Source of the DNA: Pachypanchax playfairii
Taxonomy: Eukaryota > Chordata > Actinopteri > Cyprinodontiformes > Aplocheilidae
Assembly: GCA_006937955.1 (NCBI GenBank)
Contig: SSNP01000248.1
Span: 440,903 to 504,902, forward strand
DNA: 64,000 bases
Direction: 5' to 3'
The notes under the pieces were generated by a model that saw only the letters and a list, made by a program, of their open reading frames with translations, was not told the origin of the DNA and did no database searches. Every line of letters begins with the position of its first letter. Within the stretch, counting starts at the first letter, position 1. Made by a program: the position numbers and the translations under genes. This document shows positions 45,224 through 55,362 of this stretch, piece by piece.

Positions 45224-46338
45224 ATTGCAAATAAAAAAGGGAGATTGTGAACCAATTCGATTTTTTTAAGTAACTAATTATTATTCCAATGTGATCTGGC
45301 AGTTCGAGTTTTGGTTTATATTTTTTGTCTAAGTCCTCCTCAGGTCAGTCTCTTTGTCTGGTATTACAGAAAATTTTCTTTTGAAAAAACACAAACATCT
45401 GCTTTTCAGAGCAATGTCACATGAGTTACGTCAGCTGGATCCCAGAAACAAAGACACAGTGTCACTATAGAGTGTACACATTCCCCTCATGTAGCCCTGA
45501 ATACTTCTGACCAAACAGCCTCAACAGTTTAATTTGTTCACAACAGGGATTTCAGCAATAACTGTATCCATTTACTTACTGCACTGAACCCAACAAATAA
45601 AAATATATAAAATAAAAAGTCCCATTCAGAGATGTTGAAAAAGAAACAAGAGCACATAAACATATCTATATGAAAATGTTCTGCGTTATTAAAAAAATTG
45701 CTGTTTTGTCTGCTTCAGTAGTTTGTTTAAAAATAAATATTACTAGTATAGACTTCATCAAATGGATGTCAGCAGCAGTTCTGTCCACATTTTTTCTACA
45801 TGCCAGCTTCCATAGTAACATCTGTCTACATGTTTTTCTTTCAGTTTCTCTGAATGCAGTTCAGTGATAAACAAACTCACTAATTCAAAGAATAAAGAGC
45901 AATTTTCTCAGCTTTCCTTCATCTCACTTGCATGGTGGCTGGCAGCGTTGTGCTATTTCAACAGTAAACTCAAACAGAAGACATTCTAAATGGAGTTGTT
46001 CTTTGCATTAATGCTAGTCATTTGTCTTAAGGCTGGATCTTTAATCCACGTGCATTTTGTGGACCTGGAGAGTGATTACAGGTGTCCCCTGAGGCATTTT
46101 GTGGGAGTTGATGTGTGATTTGAGGGTGCCAGCGGGGTCACTTAATGATTCTCTGATCCTTGCACAGAGTGGGACCATAAAATACAGGCAAAACGCAGCA
46201 GCAAGCAAACAGGTAACTATCAAGGAAGTTTAATTAAAAAATAAACTAGGAAAATCAAATCATCCAGTGCAGGCATGAACAAGAAAACTGCACTAATACA
46301 GCAAGAGGTTGAACTAGTGAAAAAAATACCACAAATAC
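45224..46338. other. Intergenic, nothing recognised
   Basis: No supported feature. A 60-codon minus-strand frame at 46041-46223 follows the exon-like segment below but has no known domain. Confidence 0.35.
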
Positions 46339-46577
46339 TTAATGAGAGTGTCCATATTCTACATATTGAAGTAGAGCCCTTTGCCTGGGTGGGCTGAAGT
46401 CTGCCAGGGCTGCTCCTGGTCTCTGATCCTGTTTATGGTGTTCAGACATGACAAGAACTAGAGTCTGTTCTGGAAGCTTCTGTGTGTTCTCTCTAATGTT
46501 TTCAGATAATATGGTTCTGAGTCTAGAAGAGGTGTTTCTGGTTGTTCCCAATAGATCCGTTACCTCCTTGACCCGAC
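46339..46577 (-). CDS. Candidate terminal exon, unknown gene
   Basis: On the minus strand a pyrimidine-rich tract ending TTTATTTCAG is followed by 239 bp of open frame to a TAA at 46341-46339. The product has protein-like composition: a stretch RVKEVTDLLGTTRNTSSRL with amphipathic character, then ILSENIRENTQKLPEQTL and a polar tail RQRALLQYVEYGHSH. I do not recognise the family, no upstream exon could be identified, and no canonical AATAAA lies close downstream. It could be a real last exon, an exon relic, or an accidental frame in an unrecognised repeat. Confidence 0.25.
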
Positions 46578-46718
46578 CTGAAATAAACAGAAGAAAGTAG
46601 CTGTTTAGTGACAGCAAAGTCAAATGTTCTTTTACAATCTTTTATGTTAGATGAAATCTCTTTGTCTGTTGAATTAGAATTCTGATTGAAATGCTTTGGT
46701 AGTTTTTCAGTATCTACT

Positions 46719-47203
46719 TTAAAGAGGCCATTTCACACAAATTTCAGGACTTTGTGGTTATTTTTGAAGTATTAACCTGTAATATGAAACATTTTATATC
46801 TAAAAAAAGATGTCAGGAAACACTGATTAACAGACCTTTCAATCTGTTTGTGTAAAAATTTGCCAGGCTTCCGCTCCAACTCATTAATATTCATTATGCA
46901 AATTTGCTGGACTCAGATTTGCTAACAAACTAGCCTATGAAAGCAGGGCTTCTTGATTCCTCCCACGCTGCACAAGGCAACAGCACACCGAGTAGCTTCC
47001 TGTTTGATACGTTTTGTTGCTAACAGCTTTTAGCCAGCAGCATGCTAGGTGTGGTCTCAACTGCGCGAGCTGATGAATACTAATGAGTAAAGAAGTTGTG
47101 ACGAAGCAAGTACCGGCCGTCGGAACTCGGGTGTTATTTATCACCACCTGCGTAGTTTGAGAGATAAAAACTGAAAGAGACGTTGTTGACCTGTTATCAC
47201 ACC
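46719..47203 (-). mobile_element. Family A TTAA-MITE, copy A5, truncated
   Basis: It starts with TTAA (46719-46722) and AAAGAGGCCATTTCA and follows the family to CCTGTTATCACACC, where homology stops about 85 bp short of the second end. A 12-bp direct repeat TGTTATCACACC (47192-47203 and 47212-47223) marks the breakpoint. The membrane/coiled-coil element follows. Confidence 0.8.
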
Positions 47204-47289
47204 ATGATATGTGTTATCACACCCCCCCCCTGGCTTGTTCCCTGCTTTTTGGGCGTCTCTGAGTCTCCCCTCTGTAAATTATTTGATCA

Positions 47290-47850
47290 TGAAATTATAG
47301 ATCTGGTATCATGGTCACTTACGCACTGGTAAAATTTTTTTATTCCAATTTGAGGCTCACGAAGGGGGACCCATCATGCCCGGACTTGACCCATGCTCTG
47401 TCAGTGGAAGACGTAGGACATATTTGCATTACTGATCGTGGGATGCCTGCTGATTGGAGCTGGCATTTACCTGACATATCGACAAATTTGGAAAAAATGG
47501 AAAGTATGTGCCTTGTCTGGTGGCACTCAAACTAAAAGTTTTGGGGGTCTGGATCACATACGGATCTGGTTAGAATCTCACTGGAAGGATGGGTGTCATC
47601 TTGGAGAAGCTGCAGGTTTGACTCAGTGTGGAGGAGTGATTGATTGGCTGTTTTCATGTGATTTGGTCCATTTTGGCTGTTTTGAATTTTCCCTGGAAAG
47701 TGCACCATAAGGACTCAAGACTGTTGAATTCTGCAGTTCTGCCTTAATCTCTTGTATCTTATTTTGGCTGGGCTTGAAGGCCAACATTCCAACCTCCCCT
47801 GAGGAAATGTGGACGGGACACACGGCATTCTCTTGATGAGCTCCAAAGTT
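47290..47850 (+). mobile_element. Membrane/coiled-coil element, copy 2, decayed
   Basis: This stretch matches 17620-18060 in order: GGTCTGGATC near 47550, ATCTCACTGGAAGGAT at 47576, CTTGGAGAAG at 47600, GAGTGATTGATTG at 47632, TTGGCTGG near 47765 and GACACACGGC near 47816. It lacks about 120 bp of the coiled-coil section present in copy 1 but extends further upstream. Limits are approximate. Confidence 0.5.
47417..47710 (+). pseudogene. Membrane-anchored protein remnant of unknown family
   Basis: The frame opens after a TAG at 47414-47416 and has no ATG near its start. It reads DIFALLIVGCLLIGAGIYL, a strong membrane-spanning segment, then TYRQIWKKWK, a basic patch after the membrane. A short region related to the coiled-coil frame of copy 1 follows (FGGLDHIR aligned with FGDLDRKL). 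Most of the coiled coil is deleted. Orientation with the basic side after the membrane suggests a type I-like tail or a signal anchor, which cannot be settled here. A frame in another phase (47311-47535) is a shadow. Confidence 0.35.
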
Positions 47851-47879
47851 ATTTTCATTATATTTGTGCTCTGTACTTC

Positions 47880-47929
47880 ATTCGTTTGTTCGTTCGTTCG
47901 TTTGTTCGTTCGTTCGTTCGTTCGTTCAT
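47880..47929 (+). repeat. (GTTC)n microsatellite
   Basis: About 12 GTTC/GTTT units. Confidence 0.9.
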
Positions 47930-48360
47930 TCCACCATGATATTCTGTTCTTGTCTCCTGATTTCAGTTTACATTTCTTAAGCTTACCATTAAACATGTTA
48001 CTTCTGGCCCAAGTGCATCACTGTGCAAGGATATTAGTACTGATTGTCTGCCATAATTACACAGTAATATTTGAATAAAACAGCTTTTGATTGAAACATT
48101 ATCCATATTTATGATATTGCTAAACTGATATGGCTCTTTCTTTTAAGGTCACGAGGAAAATGCATGCAGAATTATGTAAAATAGTTAAACTGTAAAAATT
48201 CAGACCTTCAGTTGTCCTTCCTTTGAAATGTATGCTGGGGTGGCAAGATAATTGTATGAGTGCAAACATTCAGAGGTATAAGGATGAACAAGGGTGGTGA
48301 AAGTCTAGATGTGTGATTCATTTTTGTGTATCCTCTCTGTCTTCAGTAATCCTGATGTGA
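47930..48360. other. Intergenic, nothing recognised
   Basis: No supported feature. Confidence 0.4.
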
Positions 48361-48369
48361 TAAGAATCC

Positions 48370-49065
48370 AACATAAACTACTTAAGACAAATACCCTCAA
48401 GGATGTTAAGTCTAACACAAAGGAAGACCTCTTCAGGGAAATACAGTCCAACATAGAGACTAACAACCTCAGGAATGCTCAGGCTAACACAAAGACCAAA
48501 CCCCTAAGGAACACTCAGTCTAACACAAAAAAACAACTCCTTCAGGGATGTTCAGTCCAAAACAGACTGAGTGTCCTTGAGGGCTCTGGTATTTAACATA
48601 AAGAACAATTCCTTCAGGGATGGTCAGGCTAAAGACCAATCCCTCAGGGGTGCTCAGTATGACACAAACACCAACTTCCCCTAAGATGCTCGGTCCAATA
48701 CAAAGACCAACCCCCTCAGGTATGCTCAGTCCAACACAAAGACCAACCCACTTAGGGTTGCACAGTCCAAGACAAAGACTTAGCTCCTCAAGGATGAACT
48801 GTATGATACAAGGACCAACCACCTAAGGGAAGTTCAGTCCAACACTAAGACCAACACTATCAGAGACTTTCAGTCCAATACAAATACCAACCCTCTCAGG
48901 GGTGCTTAGTATGATAAAAAGACCAACCACTGCTGGGATGCTCAGTCCAACTCAAAGACCTACCCCTCAAGGATGCCCAGTATGATACAAGGACCAACCA
49001 CCTCAGGGAAGTTCCGTCCAACACGCAGACCAACACTATCAGGAATGCTCAGACTAACACACAGA
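48370..49065 (+). repeat. 36-bp minisatellite, about 19 units, with higher order
   Basis: The approximate unit is CTCAGTCCAACACAAAGACC then AACCCCCTCAGGGATG. Units vary by substitutions and small indels. A block with GTATGATACAAGGACCAACC, then GGGAAGTTC and ACCAACACTATCAG occurs twice, starting near 48800 and 48980, about 180 bp (five units) apart, so a five-unit block was duplicated. Because 36 is a multiple of three, frames on both strands stay open for long distances (for example a 12-residue NTKTKPLRNTQS-like repeat from 48400). This is most likely not coding. Confidence 0.85.
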
Positions 49066-49069
49066 TATG

Positions 49070-50090
49070 ATATGGGGATCCTTCTTGAAGTATCTGATAC
49101 ATTTCTTGACCCAGAGCTTAGCTCCCAGTGTCACTCAGTAGGATCTTATCCATTTGAGGGTTATTCTTCTCCAATGGATATATGGTGTTCAGTTCTGAGG
49201 ATGGGGCATGCAGGCATTGTTTACAGTTTTATGTTTTGTTCAGGCCTGGTCCCACCCTGTGCACCACAGCAAAGTGTACATGCTGTTAATGTTGTTTTTA
49301 TTTAAAATTTGTCTAAAATATGTTTGAAGAAAACTGTGATATACTGCATATACTATACTCCATGGTGTGGAGAATCAGCAAGTTGGAGTTTAAATGATTG
49401 GTCTCATTATCATCATGTCATGTGGATTAAAAAACGACAGCACTCCTGCTGCTCACTTCTTTTCCACTGTGAGGTTTAAACAAATACTGTTCATCTGTTC
49501 AGCATAATCTCATTGGTCTCACAAACATAACACTGTTTAGAAGACAGCAGCCAGTTTGAGTCAGAGGTACTAGTAGAATACCTGAGTCACCTGGAGAGTG
49601 TATACAATGACAGATACATATTAAAAACTATACATTATTGAAATGATTATCTTCAAATTATTTCCTCCCAGTGGGCGGGTCTACTCTTGGGTGGAGCTAC
49701 CTCCTCCTGAGCTCCAGCTGTCACACCTGTCTCCAATCTGCTTACTGCTGATACAGAATAAGCTTCATCTGCTCCTCTAGTCCCCGAGGAGGTTGTCTCA
49801 GCCACTTTGTAGAAACTGTCCTTGTTTTAAACCTTTAACTGCCAAAGTTGCAGAATCATGACAGCTCCATCCTCGGAATAAAACTATAACAAACAGGCCT
49901 TTAAGCTCATCATTGGTATTTTTACGTGACACCACCAGTTGATAGTAAAGTGTCTTTGATTTTAACACAACATTTTTGCGCAGTCACATGCAAAAACATT
50001 AGTGTAAGAGAGGAAATAAATATTTGAGTCAAAAACAGTCATTATCCATGAGGATTTGAAAGAATGTGTTTCTAAATGATTGAAAGAGGT
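49070..50090. other. Intergenic, nothing recognised
   Basis: No supported gene. Confidence 0.4.
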
Positions 50091-50094
50091 GAGA

Positions 50095-50406
50095 CAACGA
50101 CTCACCTCTTTAAAGAACACTTTCAGTGTTAATGTAGGATTAATTTGTGATTTATGATAGCGATTTGAGAATTTATCTCTCACAAAAAAAAAAAATAAAT
50201 AAAATAAAATAAAAAAAAATAAAAATAAAAAAAAAAAAAAAATTGTTACACTTGATGTATCAGCGTCGGAATTAAACTGGACTCCAAACAGTCCGCCTCC
50301 TTATATTTTTTTCCTTCTCTTTGAATTCTTGCTTGTATGTTCTCTCAATGTAAGTCGCTTTGGATAAAAGCGTCTGCTAAATGACAGTAGTAGTAGTAGT
50401 AGTAGA
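50095..50406 (+). mobile_element. LINE 3' end with (TAG)n tail, copy 2
   Basis: It closely matches 14250-14506: GACTCACCTCTTTAAAGAAC, TTTGAGAATTTATCTCTCAC, an expanded A/T-rich run (50186-50242), ATCAGCGTCGGAATTAAACT, AGCGTCTGCTAAATGACAG and (TAG)n. Only the last few codons of the LINE protein remain. The tail stops 4 bp before the piggyBac-like ATG. Confidence 0.8.
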
Positions 50407-50410
50407 CAAC

Positions 50411-50539
50411 ATGACTTCAAAGTGTTTCACAGCAGAAGAGGTGTTACATCACATTTTTGCTGACGAGGAACTGGAGGGCAAAGACTTCTCTGAAGCTGAT
50501 GATTTCTTCTCTAATGTGGAGCAGCTTGAGGTTCCTTGA
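50411..50539 (+). pseudogene. piggyBac-like transposase N-terminus
   Basis: The frame reads MTSKCFTAEEVLHHIFADEE, then an acidic stretch (ELEGKDFSEADDFFSNVEQ) and a TGA after 42 residues. A start of K-x-F-T-A-E-E with an acidic region behind it is usual for PGBD4-like piggyBac transposases. The catalytic domain with its DDD residues and the C-terminal zinc finger is not recognisable downstream. 50540-50900 has compositionally similar but broken frames (for example FHLQLDDRLGHDIVLASDALR). It is a decayed relic. Identification rests on the short motif. Confidence 0.45.
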
Positions 50540-50899
50540 CCAGTGGAAAGAGCTCAAAACTCTATGCCGTGGTAAGGAGAAAATCCCGTGTTCTACGTGC
50601 AGCGGTATGAAGGAGCAGAGCACGATTTCCAGATACTACGCGCATTGCATCATGGAAGAGGAGGGAGAAAACCCACGCGTTCCACCTGCATGTGGATGAC
50701 AGAGTCAAGTGCAAGATGTTGTCCTGCATCTGTCAAGCTGTTCCACATAAAAAGTCCTGTGTTCCACCTGCAGCTGGATGACAGATTGGGGCATGATATT
50801 GTCCTAGCATCGGACGCGCTGCGCTGAGAGGAGGAAGAGGAGGCCAGCCATCTGTTGCAGGAGGTTGAGGGGTGATGGCTGGCAGGTTTTGCATGCTGA

Positions 50900-51151
50900 T
50901 GAGATCTATGAGGGCTGATCCAGAACTTTGAAGACCCTGTAGGTTATCTGGGAAAGAAGGATATGAGCAATGCAGAGCTTTTAAATGTTCTGTCCTTCTT
51001 CCTTACTGTAGATTTATGGACACAACAGAAACCAACACATATGCTCACTATAAAAAAAAAAATGCATATTAGATTTTTTTTATTACTTTTGGAAACTTTG
51101 GGTCAATCTTATGATTTCTCATTTATAATTTTTCTTTATGTCTGACCGTTT
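50900..51151. other. Intergenic, nothing recognised
   Basis: AT-rich, no supported feature. Confidence 0.4.
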
Positions 51152-51459
51152 TTAAAGAGGCCCTTCCATTAAAAACAGTTTTTCTGAGGCTTCTGTTGAA
51201 TATTTTAGCCCCACAGGTGTTCTTACCTTCATAGTGGGTGTGAAAACAGGTCAACAACTTCTCTTTCAGTTTTTATCTCTCAAACTCGAAGCGGCCTGAC
51301 CGAACGAGCCGGAACCACGTGAATTTTAATGCAGATTGAAAGGTCTGTTAATCAGTGTTTCCTAAACTTTTTTTTTAGATATAAAACGTTTCATATTACT
51401 GGTTGATACTTAAAAAATAACCACAAAGTCCTGAAATGTGTATGAAATGGCCTCTTTAA
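51152..51459 (+). mobile_element. Family A TTAA-MITE, copy A6, internally deleted
   Basis: It is 308 bp with TTAA at 51152-51155 and 51456-51459 and both terminal repeats intact. The sequence jumps from CTCTCAAACT to the right-hand part at GAACGAGCCGGAACCACG, losing about 270 bp of the family middle. This could be a separately mobile short form. Confidence 0.85.
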
Positions 51460-53665
51460 GCTACAGCCTTTTGAATCTATGTTGTCCCAAAATCTGAATT
51501 TGCTGAAACACTCAGGCAGTAAATGGATTAACTTGTTTGAGTGACTCACCTGGACTTTGTCACTGCAGAGAACCCTGAGTGGGACCCACATACTTCATCA
51601 TTACTTACTTATGTTCTCTGTGAAGCTTTCCTCTGAAGTCACAGCAGAAAACCTACCTGAACCGCACCGCTCTACTAACACCTCCCCTATGAGGTCACCT
51701 GCTTCCTGACAAACCCCCTATGGTCCTCTGGTTGGCACCTGAAGTCCCTGGATACTGTGCATGCCTTCATTTTGCAATAAATACTCAGTAAGAAGCATCA
51801 TTATATGAAAAACACATCTAACAGCACAATCACTCATGATGCCACACTAAGCTCACTCTCCCGTTCTCAGATCGACTCCTCCTCTGCTGCGTCTGCTCAT
51901 CTCTGCATTCAATAAGCCCTTTACAGTTCAGGCTATCAGATGCTTTGACTCCATCTGTTCTGAGATGTGAAGACATCTCAGCACAAAATAAACAGAATAT
52001 TTGGATTTTATAGAGTCGCAGCATCAAGCTGAAAGTTGGATGTGTTAATAAAAATCCTGAACAAGATTTCTGCACCACTGGACTTAAATGAATGTCTTTG
52101 TTTCATCTCCAAACAATCACATATCTATTATTCTTAAATTAAACATAAAAATTAACATCTGTCAGGCAAAAAAAAAAAACACACATTGCATGACAAATGG
52201 CATACAAACGTGATAGAATTCTGAACTTTTGGTAAACCTTATCAATCAATTCCAGATTGTATTAATATTATATTTGTATATAACACCACAGACTTTACAG
52301 CCATTTGACTGCTTTTAAAATCTGGACGGTTCCTTGTGTTGAGATTAATGACAGCCAGCTGAAGTGACGTATCGAAAGCAGCTAATGACCAAGACAATTA
52401 ATATCACAGACGACAGTTTCCTCCCTCCTCCTCCTGCTACATTCCTTAAATATGAGTGTTTAATTAAGCAGCAGTATTAATTAGGGCTGTGTGATATTAA
52501 GACATGAGGGTGAGAATGGGGAGGAGGTGGAGCAGATCTAAGACTAGTTAGAGTAAATGAGTTTAAGACAAATGATTATGTGAGTGAATTTGCACCACAC
52601 TTCACACTCCCTGACACCAGGACTGTGGGTGTGATAGAGATGGTGGATGAAGAGGACTATAACTCAACAAGTTAATACTCTGCTAATGTCCACATAGAAG
52701 AGCTGAGGAGCGATCTGTGAATAGCATCATCAAGCTGACATTTCTCTGTCAGCGGAAGCAAAGATTTGGAGCGTAACCCCACAGAGGTGCGCGCATCCAC
52801 TCATCCAAAGTGTGTCTTGTGTTTAACACTAAGACACGCAGAAAGTATTGGTCAAATCTCCTTTAATAAATCAAACAAGCAACCTTTCTTTTTTTCTTTT
52901 TTAAAGATTGAGTGGTGTTTAATTTGCATCTGAAAGGCTTTTCATCACTAAATTAAATTCTTCTCATATAAATATTCTGGTGCATTGAGTGATAAATGAG
53001 GGTGCCGTGAGTTGCATAATAGAGTTCCCTATCTCATCCCTGCACATAGTGATCCACCTCCCTCAGTATGGAATGAAAAGGGCTGTACACAATCAACCTG
53101 GCAGCACATCTTTAATTTGATTCTCCTAGCATCCAGACTGCAGAAATGTTGTAGAGGAGCAAATTTAATCTACTATCTATTTCTGTTTTTCCACAATAAA
53201 TCCAACATTATTGCATCCTGATAAATCTATAACATCATTTTATCCACAAGGTGATTTTAAAAGGATTTTTATTTTTCAGAGAACTGTGAATCAGAAGCTG
53301 CGTCAGGAATCAGCGTGTTAATGCAGGGTTTGGATCAGGAGTTGCTGTGACACGTCAGCAGGCTGTCCTCTCAGGCTTCATTTAAATTACTCAGTCTTTC
53401 AGCTACAATATAATATGTTTTCTCAGCGAGGTCAGGACCCAGAGGTGGTCAGGTTTTATATTCTGTCTTTGTGTTTATATAGAAGACAGTCTGAAGGGAA
53501 GGGGAGGGGTTCTGTATAATAATCATTCCTGTAGACAGGAAGCCCATGACAGCTATCCTTTAGACTGATGAGACAATGAAGGGAAAGGTAGTTAAAGGAA
53601 GATAAATGAATGGAAGGGAAAGATGTAAAGGAACGACAATGAAGGGAAGGGTCAGAAAAGTAAGG
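51460..53665. other. Intergenic, nothing recognised
   Basis: 2.2 kb with no supported gene. A purine-rich GGAA-type stretch starts at 53578. Confidence 0.4.
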
Positions 53666-53689
53666 GAGTGTATAGGGAAAAGAAGGGAC

Positions 53690-54010
53690 AGGTAGAGGAA
53701 GGTAGAGAAAAGGAGAGAAGACTGTATTTCCTGAAGAGGCAGTGTCAAGCCCACCTCCCCCTACAGCTGTTCATGTTCTATTGTTCTACCATCAAGACTC
53801 TCCTGACCTCCTGCTTCACAGTGAGGTTCACCAGCTGCACTGAGAGGACTGGAAGGGCCTGCAGCGGGTGGTGAGGGCTGCAGAGCGAGCAGCTGGGACT
53901 GCATGATCGTCCCTCAGAGACGAGTCCTGCAGACTCCACAGGAAAGCCAGTGGGGATCATCAATGATCCTTCAAAGCCTGGACCCCCACCCTAAACTCCC
54001 ACCCCCCCAC
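53690..54010 (+). mobile_element. LINE C-terminal remnant, frame-broken
   Basis: Pieces in different frames match the end of a fish LINE protein in order: RRLYFLKRQCQAHLP, LFMFYCSTIKTLLTSCFTV, LQRVVRAAERAAGTA, CRLHRKAS and IINDPSKPGPPP. The known form has RLYFLRKL, then FY(R)GTIES(V/I)LTSC and LQRVV. Several frame breaks make it non-functional. A related antisense piece is at 56990-57200. Confidence 0.6.
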
Positions 54011-54170
54011 TCCCCTTGTTGCTGGGCAATTAGGACAATAACTAAGAGACTGAATTCAAGCTTTTCTCCACGTGAGACTTGTTGGTCTTCAGTACACACA
54101 CACACACATTATGTCCTGTCTGTTACTACACATATGTATACTACACATTTTTTAATTATGTGCCGTGCTT

Positions 54171-54858
54171 TTAAAGAGGCCCTTCCATTAAAAACGGTTT
54201 TTCTGAGGTTTCTGTTGAATATTTTAGCTCCACAGGTGTTCTTACCTTCATAGTGGGTGTGAAAACAGGTCAACAACGACATCTGACGTTGCCATGCACA
54301 GCGGGGCAGGAAACAGTATACCTAGCTCTCATAGGCTAGTGTGTCAGCCAATCTGAGTCCAACAAATTCAAATAATGAATATGAACAAGCTGCTGGGGGC
54401 GGCTGTGGCTCGGTGGTTAGAGCGGTCGTCCTCTAACTTGAAGGTTGGTGGATCGATCCCGGCTTCCACCGCCACATGTCAAAGTGTCCTTGGGCAAGAC
54501 ACTGAACACCATGTTGCCCCCCGATCTGCGTATCGGGTTGTGTGAGTGTTAGCCTCTACCCTCTCCCCCTGGTTTACTTATCAGGTTGCTTGAATGGGTA
54601 AATGCAAAATCTTGTAGTGTGAAAGCCCTTTGAGTGGTCTGAATGACTAGAAAAGCGCTATACAAATACAGGACATTTACCATTTTGCTGCCGAAGTCTG
54701 ACGGAAGGAGCCGGAACAACCCGAATTTTAACGCAGACAGATTCAAAGATCTGTTAATCAGTGTTTCCTGATGTTTTTTAGATATAAAATGTTTCCTACT
54801 GGTTAATACTTAAGAAATAACCACAAAGTCCTGAAATTTGTATCAACTGGGCTCTTAT
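54171..54858 (+). mobile_element. Family A TTAA-MITE, copy A7, with SINE inside
   Basis: The left end TTAAAGAGGCCCTTCCAT is intact, the right end is decayed (CTCTTATAG for CTCTTTAA). The middle is deleted between CAGGTCAACAAC and GACATCTGACG (about 190 bp). A tRNA-SINE is inserted after GAACAAGCTGCTG. Confidence 0.8.
54396..54685 (+). mobile_element. tRNA-derived SINE inserted in A7
   Basis: The tRNA-like head starts GGGCGGCTGTGGCTCGGTGG (A box TGGCTCGGTGG). It continues TTAGAGCGGTCGTCC and has the B-box-like GGTTGGTGGATCGATCCC. The body has CCTTGGGCAAGACACTGAACC and the tail AAAAGCGCTATACAAAT. It ends at CCATTT, followed by TGCTG, which repeats the TGCTG before the insert. It belongs to another subfamily than the SINE at 1908. 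Confidence 0.85.
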
Positions 54859-55108
54859 AGAATTGTGTGTCACTCTAATTTTTGCACCTGACTATTAAGT
54901 TGTTTTAGCATTTTATTCCAACTTTTCTTTGAAACAGAGCTGCACAGGGAAAAAATATGAATAAACTAACAGAAATGCAGCTTCTGGCAGCTCACGTCAG
55001 CTTAATGTTTATTTTAATGTATATTTAACAGGAAGCATAAAAAATGTATTTTTATATGCTTCGGCATTTGAAAGTACAAACATTGACCTGAAGGTAAATA
55101 ATGTATGT

Positions 55109-55362
55109 ATACCGGGCCGGCTCTTGGATTGGGGAAACAGGCGGTCGCCGAGGGCCCAACTGTGGGAGAGAGCATTGCTGCAACGATCTGCCAGACTGTG
55201 TAATTTGTCTTGATATTTACCCTCTTCTCTTTGTTTTCACACATGAGGAAAATCTTTGTGGGAGACCAAGAAAAAGAATCGGAGATGACATCAGTGGTAG
55301 AAAATTGGATGAGTACAGACTCGTCAGACCTGCAGGAGGAAACAGAAGAAGAACAAGTAAAT
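55109..55362 (+). mobile_element. hAT-like start fragment, uncertain
   Basis: GGGCCGGCTCTTGGATTGG then GGCGGTCGCCGAGGGCCC is related to the minus-strand end at 1040-1093. The following 200 bp contain a Lys/Arg/Glu-rich frame without an identified domain. Family A copy A8 inserted at its right side. Confidence 0.3.

Noticed and set aside
48309..48822. Possible repetitive protein with 12-residue repeats
   Set aside because: The 36-bp minisatellite gives open frames on both strands; there is no start context or flanking coding support.
54396..54470. tRNA gene
   Set aside because: tRNA-derived SINE head, inserted in a MITE, with a SINE tail.
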